A DNA stretch of 64,000 nt from Clostridium sp031626875 (GCF_031626875.1 NZ_JANDMF010000002.1:1-64000); one strand, 5' to 3'. Positions 8,749 through 17,895 are shown, counted from the first letter of the stretch. Program-made: numbers and translations. Notes: generated from the letters alone by a model not told the origin.

Positions 8749-9960
8749 TTAATTTTTTCTAATATTAGTAATTAAATTAAGTATCTCATCAACACCTTTT
8801 TTATGCCCTCCTGCTTCCCTAAGTGATTTCCCAATCTTTTTACTATTTATTCTGAAAGTATTATCTGAAAAAATCCTAACTACTGACTGCCTTAATATCT
8901 CTGGAGTAACTTTAGCTTTTTCAATAACAATACCAGCACCTAATTCAGCAACTCTATTGGCTACGAATGGCTGGTCAACTGATTGAGGAATAAGAATCAA
9001 TGGAATATAATAATATAGACCTTCATTTGTACTATTCATGCCACCATGTGTAATAAATACATCTGTTTGTTTTAAAACTTCAAGTTGAGGTACATAATTA
9101 CGAACAATAAAATTTGATGGAATATCTCTAAATATAGTAATATCTATTTTTTTACCTACAGACAAAATGATATTTGCATCCATATCAGCAAAAGCCTTAA
9201 AACAACTTTCATAAAATTTGACAGAACCATCAAATACAGTGCCTAAAGATATATAAATAACCTTCTTCTTATCATTTTTTTCTAAAGAAAAATTCATTTT
9301 TTCATTTCTATCTGATATTGACGGACCAATAAATTTATATCGATTATCAAAACTTTCACCACAAATTTGAAAATACTTAGAAGTATATACAATAGTCATA
9401 TCTGTTTCAGTAAATACAGTAGATATGCTGGTAGGAAAATTTATGCCATACTTTTTTTGTAAATCTTTAATAAAATCTATGCACTCTGAACTATTTAAAA
9501 GTTCCTGAAACTTAGGGCTAATCTTATTAAATATCGATAAAAATAAATTTATTCTTTCATTTGATGCAAAACCTGGCCCAGAACGTATTGCAGGTATTTT
9601 TAATACTCTTCCTAATTCATTTCCTAAAATAAATAGCGAATCATAAATAATATAATCAAATTTTTCTTCCGAATTAAGTACAGTATCAGTTATTTCTTCA
9701 AGTATTTCTTTTATTTCTTTTAACAAACCAATTACTTCAAATGGCATCTCGTTATTTTCTAGATTGAAGTTTCCCGTAATTACAGTTGATAAGTTTCTAT
9801 GACCTCTAAATGTAGCCCCTGTCTTTTCTATTTTCTCTTGAAACTCTTCACTAGCAAAATAAGTAACCTTCTCTCCTCGATTTATTAATTCTTTAACTAG
9901 CCCTATAGTAGGGTTAATGTGTGCATGTCCAAACATATTTAAAAATAACACTTTTGACAT
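8749..9960 (-). CDS. UGT/MGT-family glycosyltransferase
   Basis: The 403-aa protein has a GT-B fold like the macrolide glycosyltransferases (MGT/YjiC). The N-terminal acceptor domain opens with GHAHINPTIGLVKEL; the C-terminal donor domain has the signature FITHGGMNSTNEGLYYYIPLILIPQ and a QPFVANR segment that binds the nucleotide sugar. Such enzymes glycosylate small hydrophobic molecules, often for detoxification. AAAGGAAG precedes the ATG. It is 82 bp downstream of the alkylsulfatase-like gene on the same strand and may be in one transcript with it under the composite operator at 11422-11456. The substrate is unknown. Confidence 0.88.
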   Translation of the reverse strand: MSKVLFLNMFGHAHINPTIGLVKELINRGEKVTYFASEEFQEKIEKTGATFRGHRNLSTVITGNFNLENNEMPFEVIGLLKEIKEILEEITDTVLNSEEKFDYIIYDSLFILGNELGRVLKIPAIRSGPGFASNERINLFLSIFNKISPKFQELLNSSECIDFIKDLQKKYGINFPTSISTVFTETDMTIVYTSKYFQICGESFDNRYKFIGPSISDRNEKMNFSLEKNDKKKVIYISLGTVFDGSVKFYESCFKAFADMDANIILSVGKKIDITIFRDIPSNFIVRNYVPQLEVLKQTDVFITHGGMNSTNEGLYYYIPLILIPQSVDQPFVANRVAELGAGIVIEKAKVTPEILRQSVVRIFSDNTFRINSKKIGKSLREAGGHKKGVDEILNLITNIRKN

Positions 9961-10042
9961 TTTATTCTTCCTTTCTACACTTATATTTTTCTGTAAATGT
10001 AATAATACTTAGGTACTCTTTTTTAGAAGATTTACTAGCATA

Positions 10043-11326
10043 TTAATTTACTAATAATTCTTTAGCATAAGCAATATAATAATGTCTCCCATTTGCACTA
10101 GTTTCAAGTTTTGATAATGCCATTAATCCTTCAGCTTTTAATTGCTTCCCAGTTCTAATTTTTCTATCTGCACCTATTAACAAGTCACAAAGTTCAATTG
10201 CCCACTGTGATTCTTGATTTTCTAAAGATTTCTTTATTTCTGTTATTACCTTTTCCTCACCACCAATTAGTTCTATCATTTTTAATGCATATTCTTTAGT
10301 TGGTAATTTATTTAAATTTGTTGGATTTCCATCAAACCATCCAATATAACCATTAAAAATACTACGAACAGACCATGCCACAGTACCATAGAACTCTCCT
10401 AGGTATGGCAGACTTGCTAAATTTTCAGGTAACTTTATGGTATTTGAAAGTTCATCTGCTGTTAATCCTTTATTCATACCCTTTAGTGTCTCTTCCAGTA
10501 CATAATCAATTGCATTTCTAAAGTTTGTCAACACTTCTTGCACAGTATTTCGACCAATTAACGGCTTAGTATGACCTGGTAAAACATATTCTGTTGGATA
10601 TGACAATATTAAATCAAGAGTTTCAACCCAATCATTTACATCTCTATATTGACTACCACGTAATGCATATAAATTTGGCCAACACCCGTAATAATTATCA
10701 CCACAGCAAATGACTCTACTATCCGGTAACCAAATAAACATCTGGTCATCTGTTTCGCCAACTGCTGATATCATTTCTATGTCAATACCGTCTATATTAC
10801 GAACTACTTTTTCTTCATTATAAATTGTTGTAGCTGGGACAAATGCATATTTTCCTTCTCCAACAGTGAATCCCTCACGAATCCCGATACCTTGAGAAAT
10901 TACCTCTTCATCTGTCAAATTATATCCAAATTGATAAGAAGTACGTTTATTAAGTATATCATTTAATTTAGGTGTACGACCAATCACTGGCCTTTTTGGT
11001 GCAAATGCTATAATTTCAGGATTAGTATCGCTGAAAACATCAGAACCTCCTCGATGATCAGGATGACCATGAGAGAAAATAATAGTTTTCACTGGCTTGT
11101 CAGTGATCTCAGCAATTAACTTCTTTAGCTTTTTAGCTCTAACATCTGTATCAAGAGTATCAATTAAAATAACGGAATTCTTAGCTTCTATAATAATTGA
11201 ATTGCTATGTGCGTATCCCATAACATGATAAATATCATCAACAACTTTTGTAACAGCTTTTGGATATGCAGTATCAGAAAAATTTTTAAGTAATTGTTCA
11301 CCATTTTCTTTTAACATATTTAGCAC
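10043..11326 (-). CDS. Metallo-beta-lactamase-fold hydrolase, alkylsulfatase-like
   Basis: The 427-aa protein has the HxHxDH metal motif HGHPDHRGG (about residue 85), further ligands around CCGDNYYG and LPGHTKP, then a helical region resembling the alkylsulfatase dimerisation domain. At 427 aa it is shorter than the SdsA1/Pisa1 alkylsulfatases (about 650 aa) and lacks their SCP2-like C-terminal domain. There is no signal peptide, so it is cytoplasmic. Hydrolysis of sulfate esters or a related ester is likely; the substrate is not deducible. GAGGTG lies 6 nt before ATG. Transcription probably starts just below the double-dyad element at 11422-11456. Confidence 0.8.
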   Translation of the reverse strand: MLNMLKENGEQLLKNFSDTAYPKAVTKVVDDIYHVMGYAHSNSIIIEAKNSVILIDTLDTDVRAKKLKKLIAEITDKPVKTIIFSHGHPDHRGGSDVFSDTNPEIIAFAPKRPVIGRTPKLNDILNKRTSYQFGYNLTDEEVISQGIGIREGFTVGEGKYAFVPATTIYNEEKVVRNIDGIDIEMISAVGETDDQMFIWLPDSRVICCGDNYYGCWPNLYALRGSQYRDVNDWVETLDLILSYPTEYVLPGHTKPLIGRNTVQEVLTNFRNAIDYVLEETLKGMNKGLTADELSNTIKLPENLASLPYLGEFYGTVAWSVRSIFNGYIGWFDGNPTNLNKLPTKEYALKMIELIGGEEKVITEIKKSLENQESQWAIELCDLLIGADRKIRTGKQLKAEGLMALSKLETSANGRHYYIAYAKELLVN

Positions 11327-11389
11327 CTCATCTTAAATTTATTAGATATTAATATTTATTTTCCCATGATTCATCTTTCCCTTATATTT

Positions 11390-11456
11390 ATATTAAGTAT
11401 ATATATTCTCTTAGTAAATAAGGTACTTTAAAGTACCCTCGTTACTTTTTTGTAAC
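11390..11456 (-). promoter_or_regulatory. Composite double-dyad operator plus promoter before the alkylsulfatase-like gene
   Basis: Dyad 1 is GGTACTTTAAAGTACC (11422-11437), then CTC, then dyad 2 GTTACTTTTTTGTAAC (11441-11456). On the minus strand dyad 1 is followed after 3 bp by a -35 box TTTACT (11418-11413), a 17-bp spacer and a -10 box TAATAT (11395-11390), about 63 bp from the start codon. Two further copies with the same spacing, before other genes, support function. Confidence 0.75.
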
Positions 11457-11631
11457 CCCTAATACAAATATGAAAAATGAAACTAAGAATTTTTTAATAA
11501 ATCTGATATTATATTTGTTAAGCCTTTTTTCTATTTTTTAAACATATACAGCTATAATAACACTTTATAAATAACTTATTAATATAACTGGAATACCCAA
11601 AAAGCTATTAAAAACTAATGATGTATAAAAT

Positions 11632-11699
11632 GTAACAAATTAGTAACCTAGTTACATAAAAGTGCCTTATTGCTATAAACATAAAATATAATTTATACT
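11632..11699 (+). promoter_or_regulatory. Degenerate fourth copy of the double-dyad operator, before the ABM gene
   Basis: Read on the minus strand, 11666-11632 aligns without gaps to the 16-3-16 element: GGCACTTTTATGTAAC, TAG, GTTACTAATTTGTTAC. Both left arms are intact and the right arms are partly eroded. Relative to the plus-strand gene at 11779 the orientation is the same as for the other copies. After 3 bp comes TTGCTA (11670-11675), then an 18-bp spacer and TATACT (11694-11699). Apart from this element, a -10-like stretch and AT-rich DNA I see nothing else between 11457 and 11778. Confidence 0.5.
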
Positions 11700-11778
11700 A
11701 ATAGAATAATAAAACAATTAAGTTCATAATAAGCAAACTCATTGTTATAGACTTGTTAAAAAAGATAGGAGTGTTGGA

Positions 11779-12066
11779 ATGTTAAAAATAGTAGCAAAAT
11801 TTATTGTAAATGAAGATAAAGTAGAAGAATTTAAAAAACATGCAGAAATTTTAGCAGCAGAAACTAGAAAAGAAGAAGGGTGTATTTCATATCAATTATT
11901 ACAAAATGTTGATAACAGTGAAATGCTATTCTTTGTTGAAGAGTGGGAAAATCAAGAAGCTATTGATAATCACAATAAATCAAAGCATTTTACAGAACTT
12001 CTTCCAAAGTTGACTGAAAATTTAAAAGAAGATCCAGCTATAAATATTAACAAGATAGTTATATAA
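11779..12066 (+). CDS. ABM-domain putative quinol monooxygenase
   Basis: This 95-aa single-domain ferredoxin-like dimeric protein belongs to the antibiotic biosynthesis monooxygenase (ABM/YgiN) family: opening strand LKIVAKFIV, helix VEEFKKHAEILAAETRKEEGCISYQLLQ, the FVEEWENQEAIDNHNKSKHF segment that builds the pocket, and a final strand. Members oxidise quinols or other aromatics without a cofactor, or act as heme or detoxification proteins. AGGAG precedes the ATG. It is monocistronic with a terminator; the promoter carries the degenerate double-dyad element. Confidence 0.88.
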   Translation: MLKIVAKFIVNEDKVEEFKKHAEILAAETRKEEGCISYQLLQNVDNSEMLFFVEEWENQEAIDNHNKSKHFTELLPKLTENLKEDPAININKIVI

Positions 12067-12077
12067 AACCAGTGTAA

Positions 12078-12121
12078 AAAGAGCTACTTATAACAATTAA
12101 AATTGCTATAAGTAGCTCTTT
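12078..12121 (+). terminator. Terminator of the ABM gene
   Basis: A 15-bp stem (AAAGAGCTACTTATA at 12078-12092 with its complement at 12107-12121) has Ts at its 3' foot. It can serve both this gene and the convergent HxlR gene. Confidence 0.8.
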
Positions 12122-12186
12122 AATGTAAATATAAATAGAACTACAAAATTAGTTTGTATAAATTATCAGATTTAATATTCCAAAAT

Positions 12187-12519
12187 TTATTCTTTCAGTG
12201 TAGTAAAGTAATCACATCCCCAAGTATAAACAGCATTAAGTATTGGAATAAAAGACATTCCTATTTCAGAAAGACTATATTCAACTTTAGGGGGAATTTG
12301 CTTATAATCTGTTCTAATAATCAATTTATCTTGCTCTAATTCCTTTAATCTATTACTTAACATTTTGTGAGTAACATTTCCAAGTGATCTCTTTAATTCT
12401 CCATATCGAATTCGTTCTCTTTTTGAAAGCAAAAATAGTATATTCATTTTCCATTTACCATTAATTAATTCTATTGTGTACAAGAACGATTTTTCATGTG
12501 CATCTAACTCTTTATCCAT
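12187..12519 (-). CDS. HxlR-family transcriptional regulator
   Basis: This winged-helix HxlR protein, about 110 aa, has the family core: ELINGKWKMNILFLLSKRERIRYGELKRSLGNVTHKMLSNRLKELEQDKLI, then KQIPPKVEYSLSEIGMSFIPIL. I start it at the ATG at 12519 (AGAAGGA 11 nt upstream); the open frame runs 17 codons further but the extension is not conserved in character. HxlR proteins commonly sense aldehydes, quinones or disulfide stress through cysteines; this one has a single Cys near its C-terminus. It is convergent with the ABM gene, so it is a candidate regulator of this locus. Confidence 0.88.
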   Translation of the reverse strand: MDKELDAHEKSFLYTIELINGKWKMNILFLLSKRERIRYGELKRSLGNVTHKMLSNRLKELEQDKLIIRTDYKQIPPKVEYSLSEIGMSFIPILNAVYTWGCDYFTTLKE

Positions 12520-12656
12520 ATTTATATATTTCCTTCTGCATAATATTTTATTTTTTGTTAACATTGTCAAATTTATTATTAAGTATCTCCAAATAAAAAA
12601 CTGATTCCTATATTATAAAATATTAATCAGTTTTTAATCTATCTTTACAATTATAT

Positions 12657-13535
12657 CTATAGATGAGTTCCCCTAAAAGGTCTATCAAAAGTAGCTTCAT
12701 CAAAATTCTCAATATTATATTTTAATGTTTTTAACATACTTTCTTTTTCTTTTCCTACAATTCCAGCTATTCCAGTTGAATTAGAAACATGATTTCCCCA
12801 AAAGAAAACTTCATCAAGTTCTAAATTTTCAAGGAATGTTTTTTCTTCTATTAAATTTTCAAGCTCGTTAGCTTCTACAAAAATTCCATTTTGTACTTCT
12901 TCATATAACTTTGTTTCTTCAAATACAGCAAGAGTTGCATTTATAATTATTTTAGGTTTTACCCTATTTAATAATTTAGCTGTTGCTTTTGCATTTTCTA
13001 TTCCCTTGCCTTTACCTGCTATTCCAAACATTATTAAAGATGCATGATTTATGTTAGCCACATTTAATTTATCTAATTGTTCTATAGCTTCTTTCACTGT
13101 ATGCCCTTTATTAACTTTTAATAATACCTCATCAGAACCAGACTCAATACCTATATACAAATCATTTATTCCTATTTCTCTTAATTCTTTTAATTCCTCA
13201 ATTGTCTTACTTTTTATATTTTGTATTGAACCATACATTGTTATTGTTTTACATTCTGGAAAATACTTTCTTATTAAAACCGCTATTGATTTTAAAATTT
13301 CAGCTTTCAATACAAAAGCATCTCCATCAACTAAAAATACTCTTTCAATCCTACTATAGTATTGTTTTGCAAGTTTTAAACTTTCTTCAATTTTATCTAA
13401 AGGTAAGACTCTAAAACATTTGTCCTTAAACATATTGCAATAAGTACATTTATTATGTGCACATCCTATTGCTACTTGTAATAAAAATGTATTTGCTTCA
13501 ATTGGTGGTCTATATACAATTCCTTCATAATTCAT
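12657..13535 (-). CDS. Radical SAM protein with CX4CX2C cluster motif
   Basis: The 292-aa protein opens with an Elp3/MiaB-like radical SAM core. The cluster motif is GCAHNKCTYCNMF, i.e. CX4CX2C rather than the usual CX3CX2C. The GDAFVL, IGIESGSD and NKGHTVKEAIEQLDKL segments fit the SAM-binding barrel. It has no SPASM or TRAM domain and no substrate clue. It is homologous throughout to the protein at 35626-36507. AAAGGA precedes the start at a long spacing. It is monocistronic as far as can be seen. The function is unknown. Confidence 0.8.
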   Translation of the reverse strand: MNYEGIVYRPPIEANTFLLQVAIGCAHNKCTYCNMFKDKCFRVLPLDKIEESLKLAKQYYSRIERVFLVDGDAFVLKAEILKSIAVLIRKYFPECKTITMYGSIQNIKSKTIEELKELREIGINDLYIGIESGSDEVLLKVNKGHTVKEAIEQLDKLNVANINHASLIMFGIAGKGKGIENAKATAKLLNRVKPKIIINATLAVFEETKLYEEVQNGIFVEANELENLIEEKTFLENLELDEVFFWGNHVSNSTGIAGIVGKEKESMLKTLKYNIENFDEATFDRPFRGTHL

Positions 13536-13691
13536 TTTATATCATATCCTTTCTATTAATAGCCTACTTAGAATTTAATGCCAATTATAACTTGTTATTT
13601 TTATAATAGGTAATAAATTAAAATAATTTTTCTTGAAGTACAATTTTATCTTTCATACATCTGCTCAATTACTGATTTTGGTTATCTAAAA

Positions 13692-13733
13692 TAGAGACTT
13701 TATATGCAAAAAACATACGATATAAAGCTCTAT
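13692..13733 (-). terminator. Imperfect stem-loop after the NifU-like gene
   Basis: The TAGAGACTTTATATGC arm pairs with GATATAAAGCTCTA around an A-rich loop. It lies 37 bp past the NifU-like stop, with TCTATTTTAG downstream on the minus strand. Confidence 0.5.
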
Positions 13734-13769
13734 TAAACTACTTTATCTAAGTTAATTTTAGGTTGAGTT

Positions 13770-13991
13770 TTATACTCCTATAACTTCCTTAACTCCAGGT
13801 ACTTCTTGTTTTAATGTTTGTTCAATAAGCATTTTTAGAGTCATAGTAGCTCCTGGACAATTACCGCAGGCTCCTTGAAGTCTTACGCTTACTACTCCAT
13901 TTTCATTAATATCTACAAATTCCACATCTCCACCATCTCTTTGAAGGATTGGCTTTATCCTATCTAATGATTTAATAACTAATTCTTTCAT
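13770..13991 (-). CDS. NifU-like C-terminal domain protein (Nfu)
   Basis: This 73-aa single-domain Nfu protein has GGDVEFVDI and the CxxC motif GACGNCPGA (Cys42 and Cys45) that carries a bridging [4Fe-4S] cluster in the homodimer. It probably acts as an Fe-S carrier for the many cluster proteins of this anaerobe. GAGGTAA precedes the ATG. It is a single gene, with a dyad about 80 bp upstream. Confidence 0.92.
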   Translation of the reverse strand: MKELVIKSLDRIKPILQRDGGDVEFVDINENGVVSVRLQGACGNCPGATMTLKMLIEQTLKQEVPGVKEVIGV

Positions 13992-14070
13992 ATATATTAC
14001 CTCAACTTTCTACACTTTGTGTTATTATATTTTTTATAAATATCCAATTAAAATTATCAATTTAGGCTCT

Positions 14071-14100
14071 AACTTATTTCGTACGTGAACGAAATAAGTT
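14071..14100. repeat. 12-bp inverted repeat between the MarR and NifU-like genes
   Basis: AACTTATTTCGT (14071-14082) and ACGAAATAAGTT (14089-14100) pair perfectly around a 6-nt spacer. It lies 15 bp after the MarR stop and 80 bp before the NifU-like start. It lacks a T-run on the minus-strand 3' side, so an operator is as likely as a terminator. Confidence 0.5.
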
Positions 14101-14115
14101 TCTAAAAAATACTTT

Positions 14116-14550
14116 TTATAGTATTTCTTTAATATTCTTTAATGATTTATTAATACTATCCTCAAAGTTTTCTCTTTCAGTTCTATTAAAATCACTTAAA
14201 AGAAAATCTAAAAATTCATTCTCCATTTTCTCAAGTTTTTGTCTTATGTTCAGACCTTTTGGAGTTAAACTTATATGTATACTTCTTTTATCTTCAAAAC
14301 AAGTGCATTTTTTTATTAAACCTAAACTTTCATATTTATGTATAATATCAGATAATGACGACTTAGATATTTCCCATATATTTGATATTTCATTAAAAAG
14401 CAATGCACTTCCATCCTCAGGAAGTATGTAAAACAGCGGGATATGATTCTGCAGTATTGGCAGCCCTTCATTATTGAGTTTTTTTACAATAAACTTACTA
14501 TAACTAGAGCTTAGTTCATTTATTTTACCAATTAAACATTCTCGTATCAT
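14116..14550 (-). CDS. MarR-family transcriptional regulator
   Basis: The 144-aa winged-helix protein has the HTH around LLFNEISNIWEISKSSLSDIIHKYESLGLIKKC and the wing EDKRSIHISLTPKGLNIRQKL. GGGGTGG lies 4 nt before ATG. It is monocistronic. An inverted repeat at 14609-14649 lies in its upstream region and may be its own operator. The ligand is unknown. Confidence 0.9.
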   Translation of the reverse strand: MIRECLIGKINELSSSYSKFIVKKLNNEGLPILQNHIPLFYILPEDGSALLFNEISNIWEISKSSLSDIIHKYESLGLIKKCTCFEDKRSIHISLTPKGLNIRQKLEKMENEFLDFLLSDFNRTERENFEDSINKSLKNIKEIL

Positions 14551-14608
14551 TTTACCACCCCATTCGTTATCGTAAATTTACTAAAATAAATATTTGTTAT
14601 ATTATTAT

Positions 14609-14649
14609 ATAGATACCCAATTCATAAACTTGACTTATTGAGTATCTAT
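14609..14649. repeat. Inverted repeat upstream of the MarR gene
   Basis: ATAGATACCCAAT and ATTGAGTATCTAT (12 of 13 pairs) are separated by 15 bp, about 60 bp before the MarR start codon. It is a possible MarR operator or a relic terminator of the decayed SDR gene. Confidence 0.4.
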
Positions 14650-14692
14650 AAAAAATATATAAAATTATTAGTTTAGAACTTATTAGTTCATT

Positions 14693-14940
14693 GCTGCTCC
14701 ACCATCAACATTTATAGCTTGTCCAGTAATATGATCAGCATATTGTGAACATAAGAACATTACTTTATATACAATGTCTTCTAGCTTTTGGTCACCCGTG
14801 AAAGTGGTATGAAAGTTTTTAGACTTTCTTTCCAAGATGCTTCTCTATATTGTCCAGCATTTTCATAGCTATCAAGAATCTTTTCCCACATAGCTGAGCT
14901 AATAATTCCTGGGTATATAGAATTGATTAAATCGTAAAAA
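14693..14940 (-). pseudogene. Remnant of a short-chain dehydrogenase/reductase gene
   Basis: The minus strand encodes the C-terminal third of an SDR in two frames. One segment (INSIYPGIISSAMWEKI, then KESLKTFIPLSRV) is followed, after a frameshift near 14797, by GDQKLEDIVYKVMFL and the family-typical ending ITGQAINVDGGAAMN. The Rossmann glycine motif and catalytic Tyr-Lys region are missing. It lies 50 bp downstream of the OYE gene, so a former OYE-SDR operon has lost its second gene. Confidence 0.8.
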
Positions 14941-14991
14941 GGACATATGAAATTTTCAACATATATTATAATAAATATAAAAATTTCATTA

Positions 14992-16908
14992 TTAAATAGC
15001 TCTTCCTACATTGAATCCTTCAGTTGTTGCATCCATAACTAAACCTACTTTATTTGCATCACCAATGACTTTAACCTCAAAACCTGCATTACTAAACTTG
15101 TCTTTTAATGCATTTACTGGTCTAGATCCAGTAGCAATAACAACAGTGTCCGCTGGGAATTCCATTTGTGTTTTTCCTTCAGCCTTAACAGAATTTTCAG
15201 TAATCTCTGTTACCTTAACACTTGTACATAAGCTTACTTTACGATTCTCTAAACCTTTTAGTAATTGCCATCTTGGACCTATTGCTTCTTCTGGAGCAAT
15301 TTTATCACCCATTTCAAGAACAGTAATATTTCTAAGTTGTTGTCCTAAGTAATTTGCTGTTTCAGCTCCAACTTGACCTCCACCAATTACTACACAATTA
15401 GCTCCAGGGAATACTTTACCAGCAAGAACATCATTAGCAAGTACAACATTATTATTTTCAATTCCTTTGATAGGTGGTTTAAAAGGTGCTGCACCAGTAG
15501 CTAAAATAATTGCATCTACTTTTTCCTTTTTCATTAATTCTACTGTAGCTTCAGTATTATATTTAATTGGAATATTTAACTTCTTACATTGATTAGTCTG
15601 CCATACAATAAAATCAGTAATTTCACCTTTGCATGGTGGTATCGCAGCTAAATAGAATTGTCCACCTGCATGGCTGTCTTTTTCATATACAGTTACATAA
15701 TGACCAGCTTTTTTAGCACTCATAGCCGCTTCTAAACCTGCAGGTCCTGCTCCAATAACCGCTACTTTTTTCACAACCTTAGCTGGTTCTATTTCACTAC
15801 TTAGTTCGTTACCTAATGTAGGATTTAAAACACATTTAACATCTTGGTCTTTAAACAAGCTTCCTAAACATCCGTGATTACATCCAATACAACGACGTAT
15901 TTCTTCAAATTTACCTTCTTTAGCTTTGTTTGGCATGTCTTGGTCAGCTAAAGACGCACGGCCCATAGCTGTAAAATCAGCTTTACCTGATTTTATAATG
16001 CTATTTGCTAAAATTGGGTTATTTATTCTAGATACCGCAATAACAGGAATATTACAAATTTCTTTTATTTCTTTTGCCATATCAGCAAACCAGCCATGAC
16101 TAACATAAGATGGTGCTACATTTAAATCTATCGACAAATAGTTACCTACAGACACATTTATTAAATCCACACCAGCTTCCTCAAAATAAGGAACAAGTGC
16201 TTTATTATCTTCTATTGTAAGTCCGCCTTCAACCATTTCATCTGCTGAAATACGCATACCAACAATAAAATCCTCACCACATTTTGTTCTGATATCACGA
16301 ATTATCTCAAGTGCAAAACGCGCACGATTTAAGAAACTGCCACCATATTCATCTACACGTTTATTTGAGAATGGAGAAAGAAATTGTGTAATAAGATAGC
16401 CATGGCCTCCATGGATTTCTACACCATCAAAACCACATTTCTTAGCACGTAGTGCAGTATCTCCATATTTGCTAACCATTTCTTTTACTTGTTCTGTTGT
16501 TAACTCCTTAGGAACTTCAGTGCCAAAAGGAGATGGAATAGGACTAGATGAAACGGGTTCACCCTTTATCGCTTCACTCTCAGTTTGTCTACCAGCATGA
16601 TATATTTGTGCTAAAATTGTAGCTCCATACTTATGTACTCTTTTTGGTAATTCACTATGACTTTCAATCTGGTCATCATTCCAAAGCCCAGCTACATGTT
16701 GAAATCCACGTCCTAAAGGATCAATAGCATAGTCTTCAGTTATAATCAGTCCAAAACCTCCCTTTGCCTTTGCCTCATGATAAGCAATAAAACGGTCAGT
16801 TGCCTTACCTTCGGATGTGCAATAATTTGTTACCATAGCAGGAACAACAATACGGTTCTTGATGACCTTACCTCTAATTGTAAAAGGGCTAAACAGGTGT
16901 TCTAACAT
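14992..16908 (-). CDS. NADH:flavin oxidoreductase / 2-enoate reductase (OYE with Fe-S and FAD domains)
   Basis: This roughly 638-aa three-domain enzyme resembles 2,4-dienoyl-CoA reductase, BaiCD and 2-enoate reductases. It has an N-terminal FMN TIM barrel (HAGRQ; HGGHGYLITQFLSP), a [4Fe-4S] motif CIGCNHGCLGS with a fourth Cys 12 residues on, then FAD (VIGAGPAGLEAA) and NAD(P) (VVIGGGQVGAETA) Rossmann domains. It reduces activated C=C bonds with NAD(P)H. The ATG at 16908 is favoured because GGAGGT lies 8 nt upstream; the first ATG overlaps that Shine-Dalgarno. It is divergent from the TetR gene with paired operators between, so it is almost certainly induced by the TetR ligand. Confidence 0.92.
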   Translation of the reverse strand: MLEHLFSPFTIRGKVIKNRIVVPAMVTNYCTSEGKATDRFIAYHEAKAKGGFGLIITEDYAIDPLGRGFQHVAGLWNDDQIESHSELPKRVHKYGATILAQIYHAGRQTESEAIKGEPVSSSPIPSPFGTEVPKELTTEQVKEMVSKYGDTALRAKKCGFDGVEIHGGHGYLITQFLSPFSNKRVDEYGGSFLNRARFALEIIRDIRTKCGEDFIVGMRISADEMVEGGLTIEDNKALVPYFEEAGVDLINVSVGNYLSIDLNVAPSYVSHGWFADMAKEIKEICNIPVIAVSRINNPILANSIIKSGKADFTAMGRASLADQDMPNKAKEGKFEEIRRCIGCNHGCLGSLFKDQDVKCVLNPTLGNELSSEIEPAKVVKKVAVIGAGPAGLEAAMSAKKAGHYVTVYEKDSHAGGQFYLAAIPPCKGEITDFIVWQTNQCKKLNIPIKYNTEATVELMKKEKVDAIILATGAAPFKPPIKGIENNNVVLANDVLAGKVFPGANCVVIGGGQVGAETANYLGQQLRNITVLEMGDKIAPEEAIGPRWQLLKGLENRKVSLCTSVKVTEITENSVKAEGKTQMEFPADTVVIATGSRPVNALKDKFSNAGFEVKVIGDANKVGLVMDATTEGFNVGRAI

Positions 16909-16991
16909 ATTTTTTACCTCCATAAATAATTTATAATATTGTATAGTAATTAATTAGTGTTAAAAATATCACAATCAAATTATAGCATTGA

Positions 16992-17040
16992 TTGACCAAC
17001 GAGTCAATGACTATTAAGTCATTGTTGACTCGCTAGTTAT
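16992..17040. promoter_or_regulatory. Tandem TetR-type operators between the OYE and tetR genes
   Basis: Two similar dyads, TTGACCAACGAGTCAA (16992-17007) and TTGACTCGCTAGTTAT (17025-17040), are 33 bp apart. Their inner arms form a larger palindrome with GAGTCA/TGACTC ends. They lie 84 bp from the OYE start and 115 bp from the tetR start. Confidence 0.65.
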
Positions 17041-17154
17041 TGATTTCTTTACGATAATGCTACTACTCCTATTATATATCAAATTGTGCAAGCCACTTTT
17101 ACTTTAATCATAAATGCTGTAGAATAGTAATATATAATACTAGGAGGATAAAAG

Positions 17155-17739
17155 ATGTCAATATCAGAAGCAAAAAGAAAAGAAATTGAGAGTAAGAGAA
17201 GAGAACAAATACTGTCTGTTTCTCTATCATTATTTTATAAAAATGGTTATACAAATACAAAAATATCAGATATTGCTGAAGCTGCTGGTATCAGCAAAGG
17301 GTTAGTATATCGTTATTTTGAAAGCAAGGCAGAAATTCTTTTTTCCTATCTTGATTTCCTAAACGAATGCTTGGAAGAAATCAAGACAATCCCAAGTGCT
17401 AAAACTGCAATTAAAGAATTTGGATTGCGCTTTCTTTCTCCCCCGACTGAAACTTGTTATAACCATCCACTACAGGTATATGCTATTGTGTTCGTAAAAG
17501 GCGAACTTAATGATACTAGCTATAAAAATCCTATTTCCAACAACTTTGGAAAAGTTTTCTTTGGTCCAATATTTGAAAAGGGCATACAGTCTGGAGATTT
17601 TAAAGAAGGCAATCCAGATGAGTTTGGAAATATTTACTGGCATTATTTATTAGGGCATATCATGGATCTCATTCAAAATCCCGACTGTCTAAGCACAATG
17701 CCAAATTTAGACACTGTCATAGCTTTATTTGAACCCTAA
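17155..17739 (+). CDS. TetR/AcrR-family transcriptional regulator
   Basis: The 194-aa protein has an N-terminal HTH (residues 18-60: ILSVSLSLFYKNGYTNTKISDIAEAAGISKGLVYRYFESKAEIL) and a helical ligand-binding domain. AGGAGGAT lies just before ATG. It is divergently transcribed from the OYE gene with two matching dyads in the shared region. Inferred role: ligand-relieved repressor of the 2-enoate reductase and of itself. Confidence 0.93.
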   Translation: MSISEAKRKEIESKRREQILSVSLSLFYKNGYTNTKISDIAEAAGISKGLVYRYFESKAEILFSYLDFLNECLEEIKTIPSAKTAIKEFGLRFLSPPTETCYNHPLQVYAIVFVKGELNDTSYKNPISNNFGKVFFGPIFEKGIQSGDFKEGNPDEFGNIYWHYLLGHIMDLIQNPDCLSTMPNLDTVIALFEP

Positions 17740-17841
17740 TTGTAAATTGTGGAATATTGTAAGTAAAAATATATCAATAAATTTGATTAGTTTGATATGA
17801 AATTTAAAAATACTAACTGAAATGCACTATACAGTTGTTTA

Positions 17842-17880
17842 AGAGAGCTAAAGTCATAATCATGCTAACTTTAGCTCTCT
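17842..17880. terminator. Shared stem-loop between convergent tetR and chbG-like genes
   Basis: AGAGAGCTAAAGT (17842-17854) pairs with ACTTTAGCTCTCT (17868-17880) around a 13-nt loop. It lies 16 bp from the end of the deacetylase gene. Confidence 0.7.
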
Positions 17881-17895
17881 CAGTATCAATATATA

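Noticed and set aside
12187..12570. Longer 127-aa form of the HxlR protein
   Set aside because: The first 17 codons have no ribosome binding site and no HxlR-like character.
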